Part shown: one piece after another, positions 48,081-56,030 of the stretch
Position numbering within the stretch: position 1 is the stretch's first letter
How the letters are laid out: each line of letters begins with the position of its first letter
NCBI GenBank assembly: GCA_963205025.1
Contig: CAUJHO010000005.1
Location: forward strand, 1 to 56,707
Length of the DNA stretch: 56,707 nt
Source: Pseudomonadota bacterium
Lineage (GTDB): Bacteria; Pseudomonadota; Alphaproteobacteria; Caulobacterales; Caulobacteraceae
Reading direction: 5' to 3'
The notes under the pieces: model-generated
Seen by the model: the letters and a program-made list of their open reading frames with translations, nothing else
What the model was told of the DNA's origin: nothing
Databases searched by the model: none
Translations under genes and position numbers: made by a program

Positions 48081-48956
48081 ATGGCCCACGACGCCGTCCA
48101 ACACGACTACCATCTTGTGAACCCCAGCCCCTGGCCGCTGGTGTCCTCCATCGCCGTCATGGTGATGTTCGTGGGTGCCGTGATGTGGATGAAGGGCCTG
48201 TTCGGGATGCCGGAAGGCACCCAGTGGCTGTTCTTCGCCGGCCTGGCGGGCGTGCTCTATTCGATGGTCGGCTGGTGGGGCGACGTCATCAAGGAAAGCC
48301 GGGGCGGTGATCATACGCCCGTGGTCCAGCTCGGCCTGCGCTACGGCATGATCCTGTTCATCGCCTCGGAGATCATGTTCTTTGTGGCCTTCTTCTGGAT
48401 GTTCTTCGAAATGGCCCTGTGGAACGAGCACAGGACCCTGTCGTCGATCGAGGAAGTGCGTCAGGCCTGGTCGACCTGGCCGCCCCAGGGCGTCGAGACG
48501 CTGAATCCGTGGCATCTGCCGTTCCTCAACACCGTCATCCTCCTGCTGTCAGGCACGACGGTGACCTGGGCTCACCACGCGATTCAGGTCGGCAACCGCA
48601 AGGAAGCCAAGTACGGCCTGTTCCTGACGATCGCGCTGGGCGTGCTGTTCACGGCCATCCAGGCCTATGAGTACCAGCACATCATCGGCCACCACCTGTT
48701 CTTCAACGAGGAGGCCGCCTCGTCGGGCCTGTACGGCTCGATCTTCTTCATGGCGACGGGCTTCCACGGCTTCCACGTCCTGATCGGCACCCTGTTCCTG
48801 ATCGTCTGCCTGCTGCGCCTGCTGGCCGGCCAGTTCACCCCCCAGAAGCACTTCGGATTCGAGGCCGCGGCCTGGTACTGGCACTTCGTGGATGTGGTGT
48901 GGCTGTTCCTGTTCGCCTTCGTCTATGTGGCGTTCGGCGGAACGGGCGGGGCCTGA
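48081..48956 (+). CDS. ctaE: Cytochrome c oxidase subunit III
   Basis: A 291-residue, seven-helix subunit III that stabilises the aa3 oxidase. It opens HDYHLVNPSPWPLVSSIAVM. GGDHTPVVQLGLRYGMILFI, ASEIMFFVAFFWMFFEMALW and TGFHGFHVLIGTLFLIVCLL follow, with the final FEAAAWYWHFVDVVWLFLFA typical of COX3. The segment around NEHRTLSSIEEVRQAW is a short insertion seen in alphaproteobacteria. The stop codon lies in a GC-rich hairpin (48945-48967). SURF1 follows after 56 bases. Confidence 0.97.
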   Translation: MAHDAVQHDYHLVNPSPWPLVSSIAVMVMFVGAVMWMKGLFGMPEGTQWLFFAGLAGVLYSMVGWWGDVIKESRGGDHTPVVQLGLRYGMILFIASEIMFFVAFFWMFFEMALWNEHRTLSSIEEVRQAWSTWPPQGVETLNPWHLPFLNTVILLLSGTTVTWAHHAIQVGNRKEAKYGLFLTIALGVLFTAIQAYEYQHIIGHHLFFNEEAASSGLYGSIFFMATGFHGFHVLIGTLFLIVCLLRLLAGQFTPQKHFGFEAAAWYWHFVDVVWLFLFAFVYVAFGGTGGA

Positions 48957-48967
48957 TCGGCCCCGCC
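48945..48967 (+). terminator. Hairpin over the ctaE stop codon
   Basis: GGCGGGGCC (48945-48953) pairs perfectly with GGCCCCGCC (48959-48967) around TGATC, with the TGA stop in the loop. No T tract follows, so this may only weaken readthrough into surf1 or protect the mRNA. Confidence 0.35.
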
Positions 48968-49012
48968 GGTCCCCACATTTCCTTATCCGGCCACTTGCCG
49001 TAAAAGGCCGCG

Positions 49013-49711
49013 ATGTCGCCTCCGCCCGCGCGCGCCTTTCCCTGGATCCTGACTGTTGTGACCGCCGCCGTCCTGGCGGTGCTGATCTCGCTCGGCATGT
49101 GGCAGGTTCAACGTCTGGCCTGGAAACAGGATCTGATCGCCCGCATCGATGCCGCCCAGGCGGCTCTGCCGATTCCGCTGGATCAGGCCCTGGCGCGACC
49201 GGATCCGGAGTTCACGCGCGTGGTCGTCACCTGTCGTGGGCTGGACCGGGCCCGGTTCGTCTTGCTGCGAACCCTGGTCGACGGTGAGCCCGGCGTGCGG
49301 CTGGTTTCGCTCTGCTCAGACCAGGAGCCGATCCTGGTGGATCGCGGCTTCGTCGCCGAGGCCATTTCGGCACGGCCTGCTCAGGACGGCGGCACCATGC
49401 CGGTGGTGGTGCGCGGGATCCTGCGCCGCGGCGAGCCGTCCAACGCCTTCACCCCGCCCCCCGGCGAGGGTCTGGTCTATGTGCGTGACCTCGGCCTGTT
49501 GGCAGATGCCCTTGGCGCGCAGACGTCGCGACGTGATCTGATGATCGTGGCCGAGACCTCGTCCAATCCCGAATGGGCGGCGCTTCGTCCCGTCGCCTTG
49601 CCCGAGGGCCTGAGCAACAACCACCTGGGCTATGCCATCACCTGGTTCGGCCTGGCGGCGGCCCTGATCGGCGTCTATCTGGCGCTCCTGTCGCGGCGGC
49701 TGCGGGCATGA
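49013..49711 (+). CDS. SURF1 family oxidase biogenesis protein
   Basis: A 232-residue SURF1 protein, an inner-membrane factor for heme a insertion into subunit I. Two helices lie at the ends (FPWILTVVTAAVLAVLISLG and LGYAITWFGLAAALIGVYLA), with the periplasmic loop between. WQVQRLAWKQDLIARIDAAQ after the first helix and the final NNHLGYAITWFGLA are standard. The last codons overlap the start of the M16 peptidase gene (ATGA). In some relatives a threonine synthase gene stands between these two genes; here it does not. Confidence 0.92.
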   Translation: MSPPPARAFPWILTVVTAAVLAVLISLGMWQVQRLAWKQDLIARIDAAQAALPIPLDQALARPDPEFTRVVVTCRGLDRARFVLLRTLVDGEPGVRLVSLCSDQEPILVDRGFVAEAISARPAQDGGTMPVVVRGILRRGEPSNAFTPPPGEGLVYVRDLGLLADALGAQTSRRDLMIVAETSSNPEWAALRPVALPEGLSNNHLGYAITWFGLAAALIGVYLALLSRRLRA

Positions 49712-50970
49712 GTGCGACCCTGCATGTGCTGTCGAGCGGCCTCAAGGTCGTGTGTGATCCGGTTGCGGGCCTGCGGTCTCTGGCGGTCGCGGTTATGGCG
49801 GACGGCGGCGCGCGCCACGAAGACGAAGCCCGCTCCGGTTGGTCGCATCTGCTGGAGCATATGGTCTTCAAGGGGGCCGGGGGACGCTCGGCCCGGGAAC
49901 TGATCGAACGGATCGAGGCCGCCGGCGGCAGCATCAATGCCGCCACCGGTCAGGAACGCACCACCTTCACTGCCCGCGTGCTGGCCGGGGACCTGGAACT
50001 CGCCCTGTCGAGCCTGTCGGACCTGGTGTTCCGCCCGACGCTCGATGCCGACGAACTGGAACGCGAGAAGGATGTCGTGGCCCAGGAGATCGCCGAGGCT
50101 TTTGACGCGCCCGACGACCATGTCTTTGAGCTGGCGCAGGGCTGCGCCTTTAACGGTCAGCCACTAGGCCGTCCAATCCTGGGCTCGAACGACAGTCTGG
50201 CGACGGCGGATCGCGACCAGCTGGAGGCCTGGCGGGCCCGGCTCTATGCGCCCGAGCGGATGGTGGTTTCGGTCTCCGGCGCGGTCAGCGAAGACGAGCT
50301 TCTGGCCCTGGCCGAGCGCTGGTTCGGAGAGCCGGCCTGGGGTCAGGTCGCCGATGTCGCGAGCGCCACCTTCATCGGCGGCACGACCGGCGAGACGCGC
50401 CGGATCGAACAGGCCAATCTGGTCTTTGCGGTGCCCGGCCTGGCGGTGCGCGATCCCGATCTGAGCGCCCAGGCCCTGCTGATTGAGATCCTGGGCGGCG
50501 GCATGGCTTCGCGCCTGTTTCAGGAAGCGCGCGAGGTTCGCGGCCTCGCCTATGCCGTCGACGCCGGCTACGAGACATTTTCCGATGGCGGTCTGATTTC
50601 GATCTTTGCGGGAACGGCGGGCGACAAGGCGACCGAAATGGCTGGCCTGGCCGCGTCGGAGCTTCGACGTCTGACCGAGGGCGTCACCGAGGCCGAGCTG
50701 TCGCGGGCGCGCGCCCAGTTCCTGGCCGGGCTCTACATGGCCGAGGAAAGCCTCGCCGCGCGGGCCGACCGCCACGCCTGGCTGGCGCTGGTCTGGGATC
50801 GGCTGATCCCGTCCAACGAGGTCGCCCAGCGGCTGATGGCGATTGAGCACGCCGACCTGGTCCGGGTGGCCGGTCGTCTGTTCGAACCCGGCCGCGCGGC
50901 CTCGGCGGCGATCGGGCCGGGCAGGTCTGCCGCCGCCCCCGAGGCCTTTGCGCGCGCCCTGTTGCCTTAG
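49708..50970 (+). CDS. M16 family zinc metallopeptidase (processing-peptidase-like)
   Basis: A 420-residue peptidase of the pitrilysin/mitochondrial-processing-peptidase family. The inverted zinc motif H-x-x-E-H is in WSHLLEHMVFKGAGGRS (residues 47-63), and the distal Glu is in EREKDVVAQEIAEAFDAP. The C-terminal half-domain has ALLIEILGGGMASRLFQEAR and EVRGLAYAVDAGYETFSDGG, the substrate-binding pair. It has no signal peptide and may act in the cytoplasm. ATG at 49708 overlaps the surf1 stop. Bacterial members close to MPP are common behind the cox genes of alphaproteobacteria. Substrates are unknown. Confidence 0.93.
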   Translation: MSATLHVLSSGLKVVCDPVAGLRSLAVAVMADGGARHEDEARSGWSHLLEHMVFKGAGGRSARELIERIEAAGGSINAATGQERTTFTARVLAGDLELALSSLSDLVFRPTLDADELEREKDVVAQEIAEAFDAPDDHVFELAQGCAFNGQPLGRPILGSNDSLATADRDQLEAWRARLYAPERMVVSVSGAVSEDELLALAERWFGEPAWGQVADVASATFIGGTTGETRRIEQANLVFAVPGLAVRDPDLSAQALLIEILGGGMASRLFQEAREVRGLAYAVDAGYETFSDGGLISIFAGTAGDKATEMAGLAASELRRLTEGVTEAELSRARAQFLAGLYMAEESLAARADRHAWLALVWDRLIPSNEVAQRLMAIEHADLVRVAGRLFEPGRAASAAIGPGRSAAAPEAFARALLP

Positions 50971-51008
50971 GCTGCCGCTCGACGCACCTTGTTCCCCGGA
51001 GGCGTTCG

Positions 51009-51644
51009 ATGCGGGCCATATCTGCGACCCTGATGTTAGCTGTCTGCCTGGGTCTGGCGGCCTGCGAGCGGGCGGCCGAAGAACCGTCGGCGGCGGGGGC
51101 GGGCGCGCCGGCGGCGACCTCGATCAAGGCGACCCAGGCCATGGACCTGATCAACGCTGAGGTCGAGCCCATGATCTGGGACAGCGCGACCCAGGGCGGC
51201 CGTGATCGCGGTACGCTGGAGATCGAACTGCATTCGCTGGAGGGGCCTTGGCGCTGGTGGTCGCGTCAGCGGCGGGTGATGAGCGACGGCCAGATCTGGT
51301 GGGGCCTGTTCGCAGACGTCACCTTTTCCGTCGCCCCTGAGGACCTGGCGATACCCGTCACGGTCACCCAGGGGGCCGAGGATCGCTGGGATGTGGTCGT
51401 AAGCTGTCGATCGGGCACCTGCTTCCGCATGAGCGGTTCGGAGGCCACCGGCGAGGGCACGCTGGAACAGGTGGAGGCCGCCCTGAACGCGCCGTCGCCG
51501 ACGGATCGGCAGATCGACGCGGTCTATTTTCCCTTCCGCACCCAGGACCAGGCCGATCGTGTCGCCACCGCCATGAACGAGCTCCTGGCCCTGCAGGGAG
51601 CGCAGCCGGCCACCACCGCGACCACGACCGGCGAGCCGCGATGA
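51009..51644 (+). CDS. Lipoprotein of unknown function
   Basis: A 211-residue lipoprotein. The signal peptide MRAISATLMLAVCLGLAACE has a good lipobox (LAAC), so Cys19 would be lipidated. An Ala-rich linker leads to a mature domain (QAMDLINAEVEPMIWDSATQ, GTLEIELHSLEGPWRWWSRQ, WDVVVSCRSGTCFRMSGSEA) with two Cys that can pair. It ends in a Thr/Ala tail. The gene lies 38 bases after the M16 peptidase and 10 bases before the GNAT gene, so it is probably in the same operon. No family is recognised. Confidence 0.75.
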   Translation: MRAISATLMLAVCLGLAACERAAEEPSAAGAGAPAATSIKATQAMDLINAEVEPMIWDSATQGGRDRGTLEIELHSLEGPWRWWSRQRRVMSDGQIWWGLFADVTFSVAPEDLAIPVTVTQGAEDRWDVVVSCRSGTCFRMSGSEATGEGTLEQVEAALNAPSPTDRQIDAVYFPFRTQDQADRVATAMNELLALQGAQPATTATTTGEPR

Positions 51645-51654
51645 GCCGCCACCG

Positions 51655-52242
51655 ATGATCGCCCTGTTCGACTGGATGAATCCCGATCCGTCGCTGTTCG
51701 TGGAGGGTGGCCCGGTGAGCCTGCGCCCGCCGCGCGGATCCGATTACCGGGCCTGGGCCGAGCTTCGAACCCACTCACGGGATTTCCTCCAGCCGTGGGA
51801 GCCGGCCTGGCCCCACGATGACCTGACCCCAGCCGCCTTCAAGCGCCGGCTGTCGGTCTATGCCCATGAGATCGAGGTCGGTGGGGCCTATCCTTTCTTC
51901 GTGTACCGGGCCGAGGATCAGGCGCTGGTCGGCGGGGTGACCCTGTCGAACATCCGGCGCGGTGTGGCCGAGACGGCGACCCTGGGCTACTGGATCGGGC
52001 GGCCCTTCATCCGACGGGGTTACGGGACGGCGGCGGTCCAGGCGATGTGCGCCTTCGGGTTCGAGCGATTGAAGCTTCACCGTATCGAGGCGGCCTGCCT
52101 GCCGACCAATACGGCCTCCCGGGCGGTGCTGACGAATTGTGGCTTCGAGCACGAGGGCGAGGCCCGGGCTTATTTGAAAATTAACGGTGAGTGGCGAGAT
52201 CATCTCCTGTTCGGCCTCATCCGCGATGAGGCCTCTGGATAG
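51655..52242 (+). CDS. RimJ-type GNAT acetyltransferase
   Basis: A 195-residue GNAT protein resembling RimJ, the N-terminal alanine acetyltransferase. Motifs are VSLRPPRGSDYRAWAELRTH, SRDFLQPWEPAWPHDDL, ATLGYWIGRPFIRRGYGTAA with the acetyl-CoA loop, LKLHRIEAACLPTNTASRAV and LTNCGFEHEGEARAYLKING. The N-terminal stretch MIALFDWMNPDP is also usual for RimJ. The gene overlaps the start of the PdeA-like gene by 17 bases if that gene starts at 52226. The protein target is inferred only from the family. Confidence 0.92.
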   Translation: MIALFDWMNPDPSLFVEGGPVSLRPPRGSDYRAWAELRTHSRDFLQPWEPAWPHDDLTPAAFKRRLSVYAHEIEVGGAYPFFVYRAEDQALVGGVTLSNIRRGVAETATLGYWIGRPFIRRGYGTAAVQAMCAFGFERLKLHRIEAACLPTNTASRAVLTNCGFEHEGEARAYLKINGEWRDHLLFGLIRDEASG

Positions 52243-53923
52243 GGCTGAGGGCCGCTTGACCGACAGGTCTCGACATCTGGTCTGGGATCAAACGACGTCG
52301 CTGGAGGCACTGGCGGCGGCGGGCGTGGCCCTGTGGAGCTGGTCACCGGGCGACAACCTCCTGCGATTTACCGGCGCGACGCGCGCCCTGGGCCTCGGGC
52401 CGCTGGCCCCGGACTGCAATTCGGCCGCCTTTTCCGCCCTGGCTATGCCGCAGGACCGGGCCATCGCCGATCAGCTGCTCAAACCCCAGGACGAGGGCAC
52501 CGAAATCGCCCTGCGCTTTCGGATGCGCGGGGGTGAGGCCTGTCTCTGGCGGGGAGTCTGGCTCGAGGACGGCCTGCGCGCCGCCGGGGTCGCCGCCGTC
52601 GAGAGCCGATTTGGGGGGGTCGGCAAGGATACGCTGACCGGCCTGCTGGACCGCCGCTCTTTCCTGGTGCGGGTCGCCGAGGCGCTGATCCAGCCGGGCG
52701 AATATGAGCTGGTCGTGGCCGATCTGGACCGGCTTCGCCGTCTGAACGAAGCCCTCGGCCACGAGCGGGCCGATCTGGTGCTGGCGGCGCTGGGGGCACG
52801 GCTCGCTTCTGCCTTTGCAGAAGACTGCGCGGCGGCGCGGATCGGTGAGGACGAGTTTGCCATCATCGTCCGGTCCGGACCCAGCCGGCCTTCGGATCGT
52901 ATGCGCGATGCCCTGGAGCGGCCGCTGCGCGTCGCCGGCTTTGACATCTACCCGACCCTGTCCATCGGGGCCGTGCGCGCCGAGGGCGGTCCCGATGCCT
53001 CCGATGCGGCTGAGCTGCTGCGTCGGGCCGAGCTGGCGGTCGAACAGGCCAAGACCGTCGGGCGCGGCGGGGCGGCCGCCTACGGCCGGGCCCTGGAATC
53101 CGACAGTCTGTCGCGCCTGGCCCTGGAAGCGGACCTCCGCAATGCCTTCGTGCGCGGCGAAATCGAACCCTATTACCAGCCGATCGTGAACCTGGAGACC
53201 GGGGCCGTCGCTGGATTCGAGGCCCTGGCCCGCTGGCGTCATCCCAAGCGCGGGCTGGTCGCCCCGGACGAGTTCCTGACGCTGGCAGCCGAGATGGGCC
53301 TGATGAACGACCTCGGCGTGCTGATGATGCGGACCGCCGCACGTCAGCTGGCCGAATGGATCGGTCGGCATCCGACCGCCGACAAGATGTTCGTCAGCGT
53401 CAATCTGTCGACCGGCGAGATCGAGCGGCACGGTCTGGTTCAGGATGTGGCGCGCATCATCAGGGAGGCGGGGCTCAGACCGGGTGCGCTCAAGCTCGAA
53501 GTGACCGAGAGCGACATCATGCGCGACACCAATCGTGCCGCCTCGACGTTGCTGGCGCTGCGCGAGGCCGGGGCGTCCCTGGCGTTGGACGACTTCGGCA
53601 CCGGCTTCTCGTCCCTGACCTATCTGGCGCGTCTGCCGTTCGATACGCTGAAGATTGATCGCTATTTCGTTCTGACCATGACCCAGGACGAGGGCTCGGC
53701 CAAGATCGTGCGCTCGGTGGTGGCGCTCGGGCGCGACCTGGAGCTGGAAGTGGTCGCCGAGGGCGTCGAGAACGCCGGACTGGCCGAGCAGCTGATGTCG
53801 GTGGGATGCCACTACGGCCAGGGCTTCGGCTATGCGCCGGCGCTGGCGGCCCAGGAGGCCGAGGTCTATCTGCACGAGAGCCTGGCGGACGGCTATGCGC
53901 CGATCAAGGCGCGGTCTCGGTAG
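52226..53923 (+). CDS. pdeA: GEDEF-EAL cyclic-di-GMP phosphodiesterase, PdeA-like
   Basis: A 565-residue protein with a PAS-like N-terminal domain (about 20-135), a diguanylate-cyclase-fold domain (140-300) and an EAL phosphodiesterase domain (310-560). The cyclase signature is the degenerate GEDEF at residues 207-211, not GGDEF. The EAL domain keeps its catalytic residues: EAL at 332-334, NLSTGEIE, EVTESDIM, DDFGTGFSSLTYLARLPFDT and KIDRYFV, then EGVENAGLAEQLM. Caulobacter PdeA (CC3396) has this same domain set and a GEDEF that binds GTP to activate c-di-GMP hydrolysis, and it works in the swarmer-to-stalked transition. ATG 52226 is taken; TTG 52256 with GAGG upstream is a good alternative. 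Orthology is inferred. Confidence 0.8.
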   Translation: MRPLDRAEGRLTDRSRHLVWDQTTSLEALAAAGVALWSWSPGDNLLRFTGATRALGLGPLAPDCNSAAFSALAMPQDRAIADQLLKPQDEGTEIALRFRMRGGEACLWRGVWLEDGLRAAGVAAVESRFGGVGKDTLTGLLDRRSFLVRVAEALIQPGEYELVVADLDRLRRLNEALGHERADLVLAALGARLASAFAEDCAAARIGEDEFAIIVRSGPSRPSDRMRDALERPLRVAGFDIYPTLSIGAVRAEGGPDASDAAELLRRAELAVEQAKTVGRGGAAAYGRALESDSLSRLALEADLRNAFVRGEIEPYYQPIVNLETGAVAGFEALARWRHPKRGLVAPDEFLTLAAEMGLMNDLGVLMMRTAARQLAEWIGRHPTADKMFVSVNLSTGEIERHGLVQDVARIIREAGLRPGALKLEVTESDIMRDTNRAASTLLALREAGASLALDDFGTGFSSLTYLARLPFDTLKIDRYFVLTMTQDEGSAKIVRSVVALGRDLELEVVAEGVENAGLAEQLMSVGCHYGQGFGYAPALAAQEAEVYLHESLADGYAPIKARSR

Positions 53924-54140
53924 GTTCTAGGTTCTGGGGCCAGGCACGAGACTCTGCTCAGCGCGACGGCATCCCTGGCACCTAGAGCATGATGGTTTTT
54001 GTTGGAACCGCGCAGCGGCTCCAACAAAAAGCTGAATCATGCTCGCGCTAATATCTGGAGCCTGATTCACGGCATCAGCGGAATCGCGAAGCGATTCCAC
54101 CTCAACCGATCAGGCTCTGGAACCTAGTCCCTAAAACCTA
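53921..54140. repeat. Composite inverted-repeat region with three hairpins (CTAGG copy 2)
   Basis: Nested or successive hairpins fill the 236-base gap. (1) Outer CTAGGTTC words (53921-53937) face CTGGAACCTAG (54117-54127). (2) GAGCATGAT (53985-53993) pairs with ATCATGCTC (54036-54044) around TTTTTGTTGGA/TCCAACAAAAA (53996-54006, 54020-54030), an AT/GC mixed hairpin of the GAGCATGAT type known across Alphaproteobacteria. (3) GAGCCTGAT (54058-54066) pairs with ATCAGGCTC (54109-54117) around GGAATCGC/GCGATTCC (54080-54087, 54091-54098). No gene is seen here. Confidence 0.8.
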
Positions 54141-54159
54141 ATCGCCCTATATCGCGGGC

Positions 54160-54966
54160 ATGACCGAGACCGTCCGCCCGCCCGAGCCCCGCACCTACCA
54201 CGGCCTGAACTGGGAGGGGTTGAAGACCCTCTATCTGAAGGAGGTCCGGCGCTTCTGGAAGGTCGGGGCCCAGACCGTCTTCGCCCCGGTGGTGACGACG
54301 CTGCTGTACATGATGGTCTTTGTGGTCGCGGTCCAAGGCGCGCACCAGCCGATCCCGGGCGTCGATTTCGCCCAGTTCGTCGCGCCCGGCCTGATCATGA
54401 TGTCAATTCTGAACAATGCCTTCGCCAACGCCTCCTCGTCGCTGATCCAGGCCAAGAGCATGGGCACCATCACCGATGTCCTGACGCCGCCGCTGTCGCC
54501 GCTGGAACTGTTGCTGGGGTACGGCCTGGCGGCGGCGACGCGCGGTCTGCTGGTCGGCCTGGCCACGGCGATCTGCATCTGGCCGTTCTCGCACTACGGC
54601 GTCCAGCATCTGTGGGCGATCCTGTATTTCTCGGCGATGGCGTCGCTGCTCTTTGCCCTGATCGGCGTCCTGGCGGGGATCTGGGCAGAGAAGTTCGATC
54701 ATATGGCGGCGGTACAGAATTTCATCGTCATGCCCATGACGTTTCTGTCGGGGACCTTCTACGCCATCGAGGCTTTGCCGGAGCCGTTTGAGACGATCAG
54801 CCACTTTAATCCGGTCTTCTATCTGATTGACGGCTTTCGATATGGATTCATCGGCCAGGCCGAAGGAGGCTTGACGATCGGCGTTATCATGTCTCTGGTG
54901 TTAACCTTGTTCGCTGGCTTGGCTGCTTTTGAAGTATTCAGGCGAGGCTGGCGGTTGAAGTCCTGA
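54160..54966 (+). CDS. ABC-2 type transporter permease
   Basis: A 268-residue, six-helix permease of the ABC-2 type (NodJ/DrrB-like). Family stretches are GLKTLYLKEVRRFWKVGAQT, VVTTLLYMMVFVVAVQ, FVAPGLIMMSILNNAFANAS, the TDVLTPPLSPLELLLGYGLA loop and MPMTFLSGTFYAIEALPEPF. It ends AGLAAFEVFRRGWRLKS. No ATP-binding subunit is in the window, so it must pair with a distant one. The exported substrate is unknown. M28 peptidase follows 14 bases after the stop and may be cotranscribed. Confidence 0.9.
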   Translation: MTETVRPPEPRTYHGLNWEGLKTLYLKEVRRFWKVGAQTVFAPVVTTLLYMMVFVVAVQGAHQPIPGVDFAQFVAPGLIMMSILNNAFANASSSLIQAKSMGTITDVLTPPLSPLELLLGYGLAAATRGLLVGLATAICIWPFSHYGVQHLWAILYFSAMASLLFALIGVLAGIWAEKFDHMAAVQNFIVMPMTFLSGTFYAIEALPEPFETISHFNPVFYLIDGFRYGFIGQAEGGLTIGVIMSLVLTLFAGLAAFEVFRRGWRLKS

Positions 54967-54980
54967 GGGAGACACCGTGT

Positions 54981-55928
54981 ATGCGTAGCTTAATGATTGC
55001 CTTGGCCCTGTCGCTGACCACCAGCGTCACAGCCCTGGCCCAGCCGGCGGAGCGTTCCACCTCGGCCGTTCGCTTTGAAGCCGAACAGATCTTGTATAAC
55101 CGCGCCGCGACCCTGGTGCGGCGGACCCCCGAAGCGCGCGGCGAGGCCGCCATCGCCCTGATTCGCCAGGCCGGCTTCGAACCGGCGGTCGAGAGCTTCA
55201 TGGGCGGGGACGTCCAAGGCCTGCCGCCGATGGAGGGCCGCAACATCACCTTCGTGGTGCCTGGTCACGGCAATTGCGGCTGCGAGATCTGGCTGACGGC
55301 CCACTACGACGCCGTGCGCCTCCAGAACGGCGACCTGGCAGATGGCCTGGTCGACAACGGCGGTTCGGTCGTCGCCGTCATCGAGGCGGCGCGCCAGCTG
55401 CGCGATGCCGATCTCTATCACGATGTGCGCGTCATCCTGTTCGACCAGGAAGAACTGGGCCTTCTGGGCTCACGCGCCTGGCTGGCGGCCCATGGCACGA
55501 GCCATGCCGTGGCCGTGGTCAACTCCGACGTCGCGGCCTTCGGCGACACCATGATGTACGGCCAGAACAACGGGCGTCCGTCGCTGTTCGTGACCCAGGC
55601 CGTCCAGCGCGTCTGTTCCGAGCGCGAGCTTCAGTGCGTGGGCTATCCCAACTATCCGCCCAGCGACGACCGGACCTTCATCACCGACGGCACCCCGGTG
55701 GTGTCGCTCGGCTTCCAGACCGAGATCGGGGCCCATCAGATGTGGCTGGCGCTCAATGCCCCCGAGGGTCAGAGCGGCCTGGCTCCCGGCTTCGTGCCCG
55801 AGGTCTTCACCGTGATCCATTCGGCCAATGACACCCTCCGTCGCGTCGAGGGCTCGACCCTGTTGCTGGCGGCCGAAACCTATGCGGCGGTGCTGCGCGA
55901 GATCGATGAATACATCGAGGAAGAGTGA
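54981..55928 (+). CDS. Secreted M28 family zinc aminopeptidase
   Basis: A 315-residue peptidase. MRSLMIALALSLTTSVTALA is a signal peptide. Cocatalytic zinc ligands of M28 are visible: His and Asp in LTAHYDAVRL, Asp in GLVDNGGSVVAVIEA, Glu-Glu in FDQEELGLLGSRAWL, Asp in VNSDVAAFGD and the last His in VIHSANDTLR. It should work in the periplasm or outside, removing amino acids from peptides. The protein has eight or so Cys in pairs (NCGCE, VCSERELQCVG). It lies behind the ABC-2 permease gene and ends before a terminator. Confidence 0.92.
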   Translation: MRSLMIALALSLTTSVTALAQPAERSTSAVRFEAEQILYNRAATLVRRTPEARGEAAIALIRQAGFEPAVESFMGGDVQGLPPMEGRNITFVVPGHGNCGCEIWLTAHYDAVRLQNGDLADGLVDNGGSVVAVIEAARQLRDADLYHDVRVILFDQEELGLLGSRAWLAAHGTSHAVAVVNSDVAAFGDTMMYGQNNGRPSLFVTQAVQRVCSERELQCVGYPNYPPSDDRTFITDGTPVVSLGFQTEIGAHQMWLALNAPEGQSGLAPGFVPEVFTVIHSANDTLRRVEGSTLLLAAETYAAVLREIDEYIEEE

Positions 55929-55981
55929 CCCTTCGCGGTGTTGACTAACCGGCCCTGCGGGTCGAAAACCAGAGCCTATCC

Positions 55982-56018
55982 GCCTCGCCGCTACTAGCGG
56001 CGGGGCCCTTTTTCTTTT
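55982..56018 (+). terminator. Terminator upstream of argD
   Basis: GCCTCGCCGCT (55982-55992) pairs with AGCGGCGGGGC (55996-56006) with one G-T pair and a three-base loop, and CCCTTTTTCTTTT follows. It ends 12 bases before the argD start. It may end the M28 transcript, or act as an attenuator within the argD leader. Confidence 0.6.
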
Positions 56019-56030
56019 GGAGCATCCGCC

